A program made the translations under genes and the position numbers. A stretch of DNA of 64,000 nucleotides, taken from positions 310,001 through 374,000 of the forward strand of contig NZ_FXUG01000001.1 in assembly GCF_900182915.1 (NCBI RefSeq), written 5' to 3'. Under the pieces are notes generated by a model. The model searched no databases, was not told where the DNA came from, and saw only the letters and a list, made by a program, of their open reading frames with translations. Below, in pieces: positions 17,460-26,751 of the stretch. The first letter of the stretch is position 1. Every line of letters begins with the position of its first letter. Source of the stretch: Neorhodopirellula lusitana (GTDB taxonomy: Bacteria > Planctomycetota > Planctomycetia > Pirellulales > Pirellulaceae).

Positions 17460-18797
17460 TTGAATCACCCCGTCAAGTCGCTGCCTAGCGAGACCTTTGC
17501 GTCTCCACCCGCCCAAGAAGCCCTGCGTGTTATCGGTCGCCTTCGTGAGGCGGGATACTTTGCGGTACTCGCCGGAGGGTGCGTGCGCGATGCTTTGTTG
17601 GGGAGAATACCGAAGGACTTTGACGTGGCGACGGAGGCGACTCCCGATTCGGTGCGCGAGGTCTTTGGCAAACGGAACACGCTTGCCTTCGGAGCCTCTT
17701 TCGGTGTCATCGGAGTACTGCCGCCGAAGGCGAAAAAAGGCGTTGCAGACCAGTTGCCCTCTTCACCGGACATCGCCGATTCGCCGGAGAACGCCAAAGA
17801 CAAGCTGCTTCCCACCGAGGTGGCAACGTTTCGAGCGGACGGAAACTACAGCGATGGGCGACGGCCTGACAGCGTGACGTACGGGAATGCTGAGGCGGAT
17901 GCCCTGCGAAGGGACTTCACGATCAACGGAATGTTCTATGATCCGGTGTCCGCGAAGGTACTCGATTACGTCGGCGGGTTGGACGATTTGCAAAGCAAGC
18001 AGCTGCGTACGATCGGCGAGGCGTCACGTCGGTTTGATGAAGACAAGCTGCGGATGCTGAGGGCAGTTCGCTTCATGGTTACTTTGCAGTTGACGATGGA
18101 AGCGGACACGATGTCAGCGATCCAGGAACACGCCGATTCGTTGAGCGTTGTCAGTGGTGAGCGAATTGGTGCCGAGATGCGCCGCGTGATGGTTCAGACC
18201 GATGCACCGCGTGGACTGGAGTTGCTGGTTGAAATTGGTTTGGCGGATCAGGTCTGGCCGGTTTTGAAGGAAGCCACTTGGACTCGCTTGAAAGCTGCCT
18301 TTGAAAAGATGCCGACGCGTTCGTTTGAGATTGCGATGGCGACAACGTTGTTGGTTGTCCATTCATCGCATGCGCAAGCGGTGAAAGATTTGACGCAACT
18401 GACGAAGCGTTGGAAGTTGTCCGTGGCGGAACAGCGAGCGATCGCGTCGGCTTTGACGCATGCACCGTCGATCTTAAGTTGCGAAGCGATTCCCTGGTCG
18501 GAACTGCAGCCGATCTTGATCGATCGTGATATCGAAGCGATTATGGGGACCGCTGTATCGCTCGCGGAGACGGAGCATGCGAATGGCCTTTCGCGAGCAC
18601 GGGAAGACCTGCAGTTGGAACCCGCGAAGTTGAATCCACCACCGTTACTGACGGGAACGGATTTGATTCAGGCGGGCTATTCCAGCGGGCCGCATTTCCG
18701 GTTGTGGCTAATGCAGCTTCGGCAATTGCAGCTCGATGGCGAGATCCGCGACCGAGATGACGCTTTCAAGTGGGTGCAGTCCCAGCCCGAGGTCTAG
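17460..18797 (+). CDS. cca: CCA tRNA nucleotidyltransferase / poly(A) polymerase family
   Basis: This enzyme adds or repairs the 3' CCA of tRNAs, or in some paralogs adds poly(A). The class II nucleotidyltransferase signature is clear: LAGGCVRDALLGRIPKDFDVATEATPD carries the G-G motif and the catalytic DxD, followed by RRDFTINGMFYD and the RRFDEDKLRMLRAVRF helix. A ~30-residue insertion (KAKKGVADQLPSSPDIADSPEN) interrupts the head domain. The start is uncertain: no ATG fits, TTG 17460 leaves room for a divergent promoter, and TTG 17400 would add 20 residues. No HD domain motif is seen. Whether it is CCA-adding or poly(A)-adding cannot be told from sequence alone. Confidence 0.9.
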   Translation: MNHPVKSLPSETFASPPAQEALRVIGRLREAGYFAVLAGGCVRDALLGRIPKDFDVATEATPDSVREVFGKRNTLAFGASFGVIGVLPPKAKKGVADQLPSSPDIADSPENAKDKLLPTEVATFRADGNYSDGRRPDSVTYGNAEADALRRDFTINGMFYDPVSAKVLDYVGGLDDLQSKQLRTIGEASRRFDEDKLRMLRAVRFMVTLQLTMEADTMSAIQEHADSLSVVSGERIGAEMRRVMVQTDAPRGLELLVEIGLADQVWPVLKEATWTRLKAAFEKMPTRSFEIAMATTLLVVHSSHAQAVKDLTQLTKRWKLSVAEQRAIASALTHAPSILSCEAIPWSELQPILIDRDIEAIMGTAVSLAETEHANGLSRAREDLQLEPAKLNPPPLLTGTDLIQAGYSSGPHFRLWLMQLRQLQLDGEIRDRDDAFKWVQSQPEV

Positions 18798-18802
18798 CTG
18801 CC

Positions 18803-18847
18803 CACGTTGTTTCCCAACGTGTGTGACGTGCCGGGCGTTCGACGCCC
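18803..18847. terminator. Two hairpins between convergent genes
   Basis: CACGTTG/CAACGTG (18803-18821, 5-nt loop) and GGGCGT/ACGCCC (18833-18847, 3-nt loop) lie in the 62-bp gap between cca and the convergent SH3b gene. Neither has a U-run, so intrinsic termination is only a possibility. Confidence 0.35.
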
Positions 18848-18859
18848 AACACTGGACGT

Positions 18860-21277
18860 CTAGCGATGAACTCGTTGAGTGGCGGTCGCCAAGACGTGTG
18901 GGGTGTCGAGGCCTTGTAGGTACCCGCTTTCGCCGGTGATTTGAACTTCGCTACCGAGATGGCGTTTGACATCCACACCCGGCGCGGGCGTGACGTAGGC
19001 AATCGTGCGCCCGCCACGATCGGTGATCGCGTAAGGTGGTCGGCTCGGGTCAGCCGAATATACCTCAACGAGAATGCCGGTGGTCGATTCATCGGCCGCG
19101 ATTGGTTCAGTCGGGATGGACGCAAAGGCTTGCGGCTGCCCGGCGGTTTGCTGCACTGGACCTGTTTGCAGGACGGGACCGGCTTGTTGAATTGGGGCAA
19201 CCGGTGGCGTGTAACTGGTGGTGGCGATCGTGGTGCGGGGCACGAATTGGCCGTTGGTTGATTCAGCGACGGATGCAATCGGGGCAAAGCCCGGCGAGGT
19301 CGTGAAGGTGGGTGTCGAGACGACTTGGGTCGGCAAGGCTTGCTGGGTTGGCACGACCTGATTGGGTACCATCGGCGGTGGCATGATGGCGGTGGAGACG
19401 ATCGTGTCGCCATCGCGACGGCGAGCGAGAGCTTGGTAATCGCGGGCTCGAACGGCCAAGCGGTTGTCACCACTCTGCTCGGCTGCTTCGGCGATTAACG
19501 CGATCTCGGGTGCCGACGCTCCGCGAGACATCAGCTTGGAAAGTTCAACGGGAAGCGTTTCGGCGGTTGCGGAGGCAACGCTGCGACGGACGTCTTCGAG
19601 CTGAGTCGATGAAATGGTGCGGGTGCGTTGAGGTGCTAGGTGATGGCCCAAAGATCGCGATGAGTTGAGTGGATTACTGGAGCTAAGTGACGAGCCCGGT
19701 GACGTTGGTGAGTCCATGATCGGCAATGGAGCCGATAGCGTGGCGACGTTGGTCACGGCCGGCTTGGTGGTGAACCGAGACTCGAAGCCTTGCGTGGATT
19801 CTTGTGAACTCGCGGGTGCGAAACTAGCCGGCTGGTTGGAGCCAGCGGTTGAGGCAACACCGGATCCCACTGGGGATGCTGGCGTGGTGATCGCAACACT
19901 GGCAGGTGTGACCATCCGAGGAGCGGACAAGATTGCGACTTGTGAATGGTCGGATCGGAAGCCTGGTTGGGGCATGGCAGCGACCGTCTTGGGCTCGGCA
20001 ACGCTTGGGTGCGTTTCGCCAGTGTGCTGATCCGGACTGTTTGCGGATGGGACATTGGAGTCGTTGGAAGCGACATCAGCGGATTGCGATTCGGCTCGCT
20101 GGGATTCGATTGCTTCTGATGTCCTGGCGATCTCGCTGCCGATAGGTACTAGGTCAGCGATGCGGCGTTTGGTTCCGGTGATGGGCTCCAGTTCGGCGTC
20201 TTGGGGCTTTCGTCCTCGCATGATCGATGACAAGCCTTCGGTCACTCGTTGCGAGAAGCTGCGCGGGTGGTGTGCGTGAGGATCTTCCGCGTCGGATTGC
20301 GTGGTGGTGGGTTCGGACTGGGACAGTTCCGATCCGTCGTTGTTGATCGCGTCGTCAGGGGACTCGCTTCGTTCGAATCGGCTGCGTTGGCGAGAACGAA
20401 TGCGTTCTTCAATTTCGTCCAGTGAGTCATCCCAGACCTGATCGTGCGAAACGCGATCGAGTGTTGAGTTGGAAGCTCGTGAAATGCTGGATGCAATCCG
20501 TTGGGCGAGCGGTTCAGTTGGTTTGGGAACCGCGGTGGGGCCGCCGGGCAAAAACTCGATGGGTTCACTTGACGGTGCTGGCTTTAGGCCAGCGATCAAT
20601 TCTTCGGCAGTGGTGACCACTTGCTCGCGATGCACCCAACGAAATTCACCGGAAGGCGGTACGACGCGGTACCAAGTTTGAGGACCATCGGGCCCGTCGC
20701 GTTCGCTGCTTCCTAAGATGGTGACGATTTCGCCTTCACCCAGTCGGACTTGCCAATGGTAGCGACGAGCGCGTCCGAGATTGGTGCCAATCCAAGCCAC
20801 TGTTTTGTTTTCGATGATCTCAGCTTCGATGGCTTGATTCGATTTCGATCCATCGCGAGATCGAGCGTTGCCACGCTTGGCGTCTTTGGAATCAAGCAAT
20901 TTGACCGTGTCGGCGGGAATCCAGCAGAAGCTGTCTTCGGTTGGGCGAACGCCTAGCCAGCCGTCAGCAGTCTCGACATAGACTTCAAGCTCTTGGCCGT
21001 GTCGAAGCGGATCGGTGCGGTAGTATTCACCCGATGGCCCGCAACGCAAATGTGCCGACTCGTCAGCTACAAAGACGAGGTAGGGATCAGATACGACTGT
21101 GTTTTGGGCGTCTTGAGCATGGGCCGTCGGCAGCGAAAAATCGCTGAAGACGCCGAGCGTGATGATCACACAAAGGCAACGCAAACCGCCGGATTGCAGC
21201 GACGGGGCTGCAAAACGAGAGGAAAGACGACGCCAAGCCGAGGAAAAAGTGGGGATCAGTAGCGGGGACCGACGCAT
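18860..21277 (-). CDS. Secreted SH3b-domain protein with long Ser/Pro/Thr-rich region
   Basis: This 805-aa exported protein starts with a basic region and a hydrophobic signal (LRCLCVIITLGVFSDFSLPTAHAQ), with the cut probably after AHA near residue 54. Two bacterial SH3-like modules follow. The first is at about 65-128 (VVSDPYLVFVADESAHLRCG to WIPADTV), the second at about 160-225 (KTVAWIGTNLGRARRY to FRWVHREQVV). A long disordered region (about 230-700) is rich in S, T, P, Q and A. A compact C-terminal domain (about 735-805, ILVEVYSADPSRPPYAITD) completes it. SH3b domains commonly bind cell-wall or extracellular ligands; no catalytic domain is present. It is an isolated gene, convergent with cca. 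Confidence 0.8.
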   Translation of the reverse strand: MRRSPLLIPTFSSAWRRLSSRFAAPSLQSGGLRCLCVIITLGVFSDFSLPTAHAQDAQNTVVSDPYLVFVADESAHLRCGPSGEYYRTDPLRHGQELEVYVETADGWLGVRPTEDSFCWIPADTVKLLDSKDAKRGNARSRDGSKSNQAIEAEIIENKTVAWIGTNLGRARRYHWQVRLGEGEIVTILGSSERDGPDGPQTWYRVVPPSGEFRWVHREQVVTTAEELIAGLKPAPSSEPIEFLPGGPTAVPKPTEPLAQRIASSISRASNSTLDRVSHDQVWDDSLDEIEERIRSRQRSRFERSESPDDAINNDGSELSQSEPTTTQSDAEDPHAHHPRSFSQRVTEGLSSIMRGRKPQDAELEPITGTKRRIADLVPIGSEIARTSEAIESQRAESQSADVASNDSNVPSANSPDQHTGETHPSVAEPKTVAAMPQPGFRSDHSQVAILSAPRMVTPASVAITTPASPVGSGVASTAGSNQPASFAPASSQESTQGFESRFTTKPAVTNVATLSAPLPIMDSPTSPGSSLSSSNPLNSSRSLGHHLAPQRTRTISSTQLEDVRRSVASATAETLPVELSKLMSRGASAPEIALIAEAAEQSGDNRLAVRARDYQALARRRDGDTIVSTAIMPPPMVPNQVVPTQQALPTQVVSTPTFTTSPGFAPIASVAESTNGQFVPRTTIATTSYTPPVAPIQQAGPVLQTGPVQQTAGQPQAFASIPTEPIAADESTTGILVEVYSADPSRPPYAITDRGGRTIAYVTPAPGVDVKRHLGSEVQITGESGYLQGLDTPHVLATATQRVHR

Positions 21278-21485
21278 CGTGCGGCTTCCGTCATGACGGG
21301 TAGAAAACGGTTCAAAGGGTTCGACTCTGACCGATAGCTAGAAAACAGCTCTCGAATCAAGGTCATTCCATGAATGACGTCATCTTTTCCGTGCTGACGC
21401 AGGGGGCAATGTCCTTTGCGTCAGCGTGGAAACGCCTCTTTCGAAGGTAACCAATCGCAGTGAGGTTACTTCAGCGCGTGGTGGT

Positions 21486-23072
21486 TTACTTCAGCGAACG
21501 GACGCGGATGTCTTTCCAGCGAACTTCGTAGGGGCCTGCGTTTTTGGGGATGCCGTGGACTTGCAGGCCGAGAAAACCTTCACGAGCCGACTCGGGGTCG
21601 ACGATGTCGGCGATTTTGGTGTCGTTCACCCAGGTCTGGATGCGATCACCAACGGCGCGAACTCGGAAGCGATTGAACTGATCGTTTTGGTAGGCGTCCT
21701 TGATCGGTTGCTCTTTCGTGATCCAGCCGCGGCCGGTCGCTTCTCCGTAGATGTAGCCCGATTCGCCGGGGTTTCCTTCGATCTCAACTTGAGGCCCGTA
21801 GACCCGGCCGCCCTCTTCACGCGTCTTGGAACGAATTTGCACGCCACTGTTGAGTGCCTTGTCCACGTTGACTTCGAAGGTCAGTTCGAAATCGGTGTAG
21901 TTCTTGTCGCTGCATAGAAACGAATTGGGGCTGCCCGTTGCGGTCTTGCCCACGATGGCTCCGTCTTCGACTCGGTACGACGCGGTGCCGTTCTTTTGAG
22001 TCCAGCCGCTGAGCGATTTGCCGTCAAACAACGAAACCCAATCGTTCGCTTCGAGGCTGGGTGGGCCGGTCATCGCTGCATCGGCGCCCGCGGGTGAGGT
22101 GGCTTCGGCTTGGGCCGCGTTGGCGGGTTCGCCGGAAGCAGCGTCTTTGGAGGTCAGGACTTTCCCACTGACGGCGGGCAAGCTGACGGTGCCGTTGGCG
22201 GCCCATTGTGTTCCACGACGCAGCGACGTTTGAAATGCCAGCCCGTTCATGGCGGGTAGGTCGTGGCCGAGCGTGGTGTGGAAGACACGTCCCTTGCCGT
22301 AGTCGATCGTCATCAAGATCGGCTCGTGCTCGCCGGTTCCGCCAGTTTGGGGATTGCTGTAGGCGGTGGCGAGGACGGTCATGTTGGCCGCTGGGCCGCG
22401 AAGTCGTCCGTACAGTTCGTCGGCCACTTGCATGAAGGAAGGTGGTAGTCCTTCGGTGATAGGGTGATTCTTTTCACGGACAACAATCTGGAACGGTTTC
22501 CGTCGACCGTGAGTGCCACCCTTGCCTGGCGAGTTATCGCGAGTGAATTTCTGTTGGTCTTCTTTCCAGCGTACAAGGGGACCGTCTTTTTCAGTTCGGC
22601 CACCCCATCCGCCTAGGCCGATCATTTTGTTGTAGGCGTCCCAGTTTGGGAACGAGTTGTCGGCTGCGTGAACGGTCACAAAACCGCCACCGCCGGACAC
22701 ATAGGCTTCGAACGCTTTTTGCGTCGCTTCATTCCAAGGCTTGCCGTTGTAATTAGAAACGACGACGTCGTAGCCTTCGAAGGTTGGATTGAAGTCGGAC
22801 AGGTCTTGTTTCTTTCCAGGCGATGTCACCACGGTTACTTCGCACAACCCGCCGGATTCCAGTGTCGCTTGGATCAGTGGTGTGGTGATTTGCCAAGCAT
22901 GGTTGTTTTGACCATCAATCAAGAGCGTCTTCAGCGGTTGTCCGTCGGCGGCATCGCTGGAGTTGGAAGCGAGCACACTGCCGGCCAAGGCAACCAGGCA
23001 AAGGCTCGCGGTTCGAAAGCGGGTGAGATTCCGTAAGAGCATGGAGGTGAACTGCATCGTATTGGCAAACAT
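21486..23072 (-). CDS. Secreted ThuA-DUF1080 fusion protein
   Basis: A signal peptide (RFRTASLCLVALAGSVLASNSSDAA) precedes a ThuA-like, glutamine-amidotransferase-fold domain (KTLLIDGQNNHAW, VVVSNYNGKPW, GGGFVTVHAADNSF, GRVFHTTLGHD). A linker follows. The C-terminal DUF1080 (3-keto-disaccharide hydrolase, lectin-like) domain runs from WVSLFDGKSLSGW to EVRWKDIRVRSLK. Both domains are expanded in planctomycetes and linked to polysaccharide or disaccharide degradation; the substrate is unknown. I place the start at ATG 23072 (MFANTMQFTS); 23057 and 23042 are alternatives that keep the signal peptide. An upstream in-frame ATG at 23228 lies inside the terminator of the preceding gene and is not credible. 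Confidence 0.88.
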   Translation of the reverse strand: MFANTMQFTSMLLRNLTRFRTASLCLVALAGSVLASNSSDAADGQPLKTLLIDGQNNHAWQITTPLIQATLESGGLCEVTVVTSPGKKQDLSDFNPTFEGYDVVVSNYNGKPWNEATQKAFEAYVSGGGGFVTVHAADNSFPNWDAYNKMIGLGGWGGRTEKDGPLVRWKEDQQKFTRDNSPGKGGTHGRRKPFQIVVREKNHPITEGLPPSFMQVADELYGRLRGPAANMTVLATAYSNPQTGGTGEHEPILMTIDYGKGRVFHTTLGHDLPAMNGLAFQTSLRRGTQWAANGTVSLPAVSGKVLTSKDAASGEPANAAQAEATSPAGADAAMTGPPSLEANDWVSLFDGKSLSGWTQKNGTASYRVEDGAIVGKTATGSPNSFLCSDKNYTDFELTFEVNVDKALNSGVQIRSKTREEGGRVYGPQVEIEGNPGESGYIYGEATGRGWITKEQPIKDAYQNDQFNRFRVRAVGDRIQTWVNDTKIADIVDPESAREGFLGLQVHGIPKNAGPYEVRWKDIRVRSLK

Positions 23073-23182
23073 GGGGTTGGGAGGGGATGCTAAGGAAGGG
23101 GGAGGTCGTTTCAGGCCCCCTAGTTTATCAAGACAACAACGTCGGGGCAGCACGATTGTTCCAACCATTGACCCTGAAAACG

Positions 23183-23237
23183 AAAAAAGCGGCTTGCGAC
23201 CTGAATCGGGTTTCCGATTCAGGTGCAAGCCGCTTTA
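23183..23237 (-). terminator. Strong Rho-independent terminator after the DUF11-repeat gene
   Basis: Arms of about 22-23 bases (23187-23209 and 23215-23236, one small mismatch/bulge) form a long hairpin around a short loop. On the minus strand it is followed by TTTTTT. It lies 40 bases past the stop of the gene ending at 23275, separating it from the ThuA gene. Confidence 0.92.
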
Positions 23238-23274
23238 GGCGTTGAGATCAGCTAACAGCCGATTTCGGCTAGTT

Positions 23275-26199
23275 TTAACGCAGTGGCAGTGAGAACTCGT
23301 TGCCACCTGGGCCGCTGCGACGGGAAATCCGATCGTTGCGAGGGCTCAGGTAGTGAGTCGCTTCTTCGGCAACCAAGACGGTATCGCCGCTGCGAACTTC
23401 GGTACGGAATCGGTGATGGCCCGACGTTTCAGCTTGGGCGACGATGGTCACACGGACCTCTTCACCTGCTTCGATTCGTGCAATGGGCTCGATCAAGACT
23501 TGGCCGGTGATCACCTTGCCAGCGTGACCGCTGATTTGCTTTGGCTCGATCCCGTGGCTGAACTGAGCCACGGCACGAACGTCGCTAGCAGGCTTGCTGC
23601 CGCGGTTGCGAATCACGATTTGGTAAGAAACGTTCTCGCCAATCGGTGCCGGAGCACTTGGGTCTTCGATCGACAACACAAGGTCAGCGATCGCTTCGAC
23701 GCTGGTGTCCAAAGCGACGTTGGTTTGGCCGGCCGCACTTCCCTTGCAATCGAAGGTGAAGTTCTGGGTTCCGGTTGCTTCCATTCGGCATTGGAATTGG
23801 TACTTGCGAACCGCACCGGGAGTCAGCGAGGCGATCTTCCAACGCAATTGGTTGTCGATCATCGTTGCCCCTTCCATTCCACCTTGGTAGGTCACGCCGG
23901 TAGGCAGAGTTAGGTTGGCAATCACTTCATCGCTAGCTGCGGTGCCGTGGTTGGTCAGTTCCAGTTGGTACACGGCGTCCGTGTTTTGGTACTTCACTTC
24001 GGGACCGGATAGGATAGCTTCCAGGTCAGCGGCAAGAACACGGATGGTCTTGTCCGCTTCGGCTCGCAGTTCAAGATCGCCGATCGCAAGACCATGGATC
24101 TTGAGTTCGCCAAGGTCTTGAGCGGTCAGTTCCACTTCGAACTGGGCTTCTTTGCCGGCTGGGATGTCACCAATACGCTGGCTTTGTGGCGAGCTGGATT
24201 TAGGCGACAAAGTGAAAACCACATCGGGAGCAATCCCGTCGCCAGGATTCAAAACACGAATCTGGTAGGTCTTCGATTGGCCATAGATCACTTCATCTGG
24301 ACCGTCGATGGTGAGTGCCAATTCAGGCTCTTGAACAACGACTTGCATGCTGCGTGATTGAGGTGACAGGGTCCAGTCGACATCCAAATCGTGGGTGCCG
24401 CTGCGAGCTGCTTTCAATCGAACGAACATCTTTTCAGTTTGGCCAGCTTCAAGCCGGTCGATCTTCCAGTGCAGGTTACGAACTGCTTCGATGGAGTCCG
24501 ATGTCACGTCGCCACGAGTAACCTGTTGTCCAACCACATCGGCCCAGTCGGGGATGTGTGCACGAACGAGTAGGCCTTCCGCGGCAACCGAACCACGGTT
24601 TTCGACGATCACTTCGTAGGGATGCGTTTGACGAATCATGATGTGCCGAGGACCGGCTGTCAGAACTCGAATACCTGGAAGTTCAGTCGCGGTGTTGTTC
24701 GTATTGGCCGGGGCTGGAGCAGCGACCGCCGATTGAGGTGTGCCAAGTGTTCCACGCATCGCGTTGGGATACGCTGAATTGTAGGTAGGCGGCGTTTGGT
24801 GGTAGCCCGAGTTTTGGTTCGCAGCCGAGTGGTAGCTCGGTGAGGTCGGGCCGGCGGCGGTGCGAGCTTGGATGCTCGTTCCGCGAGCGGCGAAGCCATC
24901 GTGCGATACGTTTTGGGAATCGTGCCAAGCTTGCATCGGGTCAATTGCTTCGTTTTGCTCCGCTGGTAAACGATCGCTGATCGGATGCAAGGCGATGTTG
25001 CCGTTGCCGGCGTTCAAGGAACCACCGGCGCGAGTCGCGTCGCTTTCACTGCCGAAGGTCGACATGCGAGCTTGAGCGGATTGGGTGACCGTTCCGAGTG
25101 TGGCCCGTGGTGCTTGTGGACGGCTGGTTGCGACAGCGGTGTTGTCCACTGGCAATGACATTGCCGGTTGTGGTTTCGCGGCGACTCGGTTGGTTGCGGA
25201 GTTTCTAGCCGAATCGACTTGTCGAGCAGCACCCAAGGTGAACTTCGATGTCTCGGTTGCAGGCTTCGCGGCTGGCTTTTGCACAGGTTGGGCAGCGACT
25301 TGTGTCGGAGCTGGAGCCGGTTTTTGTGCTGGGGCAGGAGCTGGTTTCGCGATCGGTTTTTGTACGATCTTAGGAGCTTCAACCTTCGGTTCCACCTTCT
25401 TCGGTGTCACTTCTTTCGAAGCAACGACGGCTGGGGCGGCGCGGCGAGCCGATTTGACAGGGCTGCTCGCAACGGCTTTCGGTGCAGGATCAATTTGGAT
25501 CGCTTTGCGACTGACCCGTGGTACCAATTCCACTGGCTTGTCGCTCTTAGCTACCAAGGCAGGCGTGCTGGTGGACAGCTTGGTAGGGGCAGTGACCGTC
25601 GCGGTTGGGCGACGACTGCTGCGAGTGACCGACAAGGGCTCGGGGCGTTCTGATGAGATGACAGCTGCTGGAGCCGAGCTGACCTGGTTTTCCAGTTTTC
25701 GCGGCGTTGATGAGGCAATCGATTGTCGCGAAACGGACATCGGAGGTGGCGTTGGCACGGCACCGCTCGAATCGGCGATGCGTGTGGAACGACTTGCCGC
25801 CGAAGGATCTTGAACTGGAGCCGCATTTTTGCTGGCCGTTCGCGAGGGAGTCGCGCCGTGATAGGGAACACCGGCCCAGTCGACGTCACGTTCGTTCGGC
25901 ACAGGTGTCGCCTTGCGATAAGGCTCGCTAGAACTGCTGCTACTGCTGGACGACGATCGGCTTCCGAACAAACCGCTTAGCAGGCCGCCGGAACGGTAGT
26001 TCGACGTGCGACGGCTCCCGTTCAGTTCCTTGCCAACGACTTGTTGGATGTTGGATGGATTGTCTGTGGTTTGAGCTACCGCGTTCGAAACCGCCATGGG
26101 AGCGAACGATTGAGACACCACCGCGGCTGTCACCAATGCGGCAATTCCGCGTCGGCGGCGAGGCGGGCTCATGAAACGGAAAAAACGATTGCGGGTCAT
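23275..26199 (-). CDS. Large secreted protein with DUF11/CARDB-like repeats
   Basis: This 974-aa protein has a basic N terminus and signal peptide (GIAALVTAAVVSQSFAPMAVSNAVAQ, about residues 18-43). A poly-Ser run (residues ~80-92) and a ~450-residue low-complexity region rich in A, P, K, S and T follow, including K/P/A repeats such as KPIAKPAPAPAQKPAPAP. The last ~430 residues contain four Ig-like 'conserved repeat' modules (e.g. PYEVIVENRGSVAAEGL, KTYQIRVLNPGDG, AVYQLELTNHGTAA, SYQIVIRNRGSKPA). Similar repeats occur in bacterial surface and outer-membrane cysteine-rich proteins. It is probably a structural component of the cell surface; function is unproven. A strong terminator follows. Confidence 0.85.
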   Translation of the reverse strand: MTRNRFFRFMSPPRRRRGIAALVTAAVVSQSFAPMAVSNAVAQTTDNPSNIQQVVGKELNGSRRTSNYRSGGLLSGLFGSRSSSSSSSSSSEPYRKATPVPNERDVDWAGVPYHGATPSRTASKNAAPVQDPSAASRSTRIADSSGAVPTPPPMSVSRQSIASSTPRKLENQVSSAPAAVISSERPEPLSVTRSSRRPTATVTAPTKLSTSTPALVAKSDKPVELVPRVSRKAIQIDPAPKAVASSPVKSARRAAPAVVASKEVTPKKVEPKVEAPKIVQKPIAKPAPAPAQKPAPAPTQVAAQPVQKPAAKPATETSKFTLGAARQVDSARNSATNRVAAKPQPAMSLPVDNTAVATSRPQAPRATLGTVTQSAQARMSTFGSESDATRAGGSLNAGNGNIALHPISDRLPAEQNEAIDPMQAWHDSQNVSHDGFAARGTSIQARTAAGPTSPSYHSAANQNSGYHQTPPTYNSAYPNAMRGTLGTPQSAVAAPAPANTNNTATELPGIRVLTAGPRHIMIRQTHPYEVIVENRGSVAAEGLLVRAHIPDWADVVGQQVTRGDVTSDSIEAVRNLHWKIDRLEAGQTEKMFVRLKAARSGTHDLDVDWTLSPQSRSMQVVVQEPELALTIDGPDEVIYGQSKTYQIRVLNPGDGIAPDVVFTLSPKSSSPQSQRIGDIPAGKEAQFEVELTAQDLGELKIHGLAIGDLELRAEADKTIRVLAADLEAILSGPEVKYQNTDAVYQLELTNHGTAASDEVIANLTLPTGVTYQGGMEGATMIDNQLRWKIASLTPGAVRKYQFQCRMEATGTQNFTFDCKGSAAGQTNVALDTSVEAIADLVLSIEDPSAPAPIGENVSYQIVIRNRGSKPASDVRAVAQFSHGIEPKQISGHAGKVITGQVLIEPIARIEAGEEVRVTIVAQAETSGHHRFRTEVRSGDTVLVAEEATHYLSPRNDRISRRSGPGGNEFSLPLR

Positions 26200-26720
26200 T
26201 GGGTTCTCGCCTCAAGGCACGAAAAAAGGTGTTCAATCGTTCTATCGGCCGTACCAGTCGTACTTTTTGAATGAATTTTGATGGCGATACCGGTTTGCCC
26301 GATAAAACCGCTCATTCAGCCTGGGGAGCAGGGAAAACAGGGGTCTGAACACCCTGGTTTCAACCTGCTGAGACGCTCAGGCCCCACACTTGGAGGGTAT
26401 GGCATCCGGCGAAAATGGCGGGTGGTGATGCTGGGGAAGATCGTTCCGCCGATCGAAGTGCCAAAGGTCGGGCGATGGCTGTGAAGGAAGAATTTACCGC
26501 GTAAGCTTCGAGGGAGTCGCCTCAGAATGGGCGGTTGAGAGGAGCTGTCCAAAAGACGGATGCTGAGGGAAAGGCGGCGTTGTTGTTCCGAATATCCAGT
26601 TCTGGACAAGTGTGTAGTTCTGAACAATCAAGCCAGTGTCGTCAGCAAGCTGGGGCGGTCAGCAAGCCAGGCCAGTCAGCACGAAAGGACACGATTACGC
26701 AAAACCAAAACCACTCAAAA
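26200..26720. other. Intergenic region upstream of the DUF11-repeat gene
   Basis: About 520 bp with no convincing reading frame. Short direct repeats of GTCAGCAAGC occur near 26640-26670. It must hold the promoter for the gene starting at 26199 on the minus strand; no clear promoter boxes were found. Confidence 0.4.
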
Positions 26721-26724
26721 AATA

Positions 26725-26751
26725 GCCAGCGACATTCCCTAGAATGCTCTA
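26725..26751 (-). repeat. Element end related to the 10774-10891 repeat
   Basis: On the minus strand, starting on the stop codon of the SpoIIE-phosphatase gene, the sequence reads CTAGAGCATT, eight bases, then TGTCG. It has the same spacing as the ends of the element at the glgB stop. The opposite end could not be located with confidence. Confidence 0.4.

Noticed and set aside
23073-23228. Upstream in-frame extension of the ThuA-DUF1080 gene
   Set aside because: It lies partly inside the Rho-independent terminator of the preceding gene, and the residues do not resemble the family.
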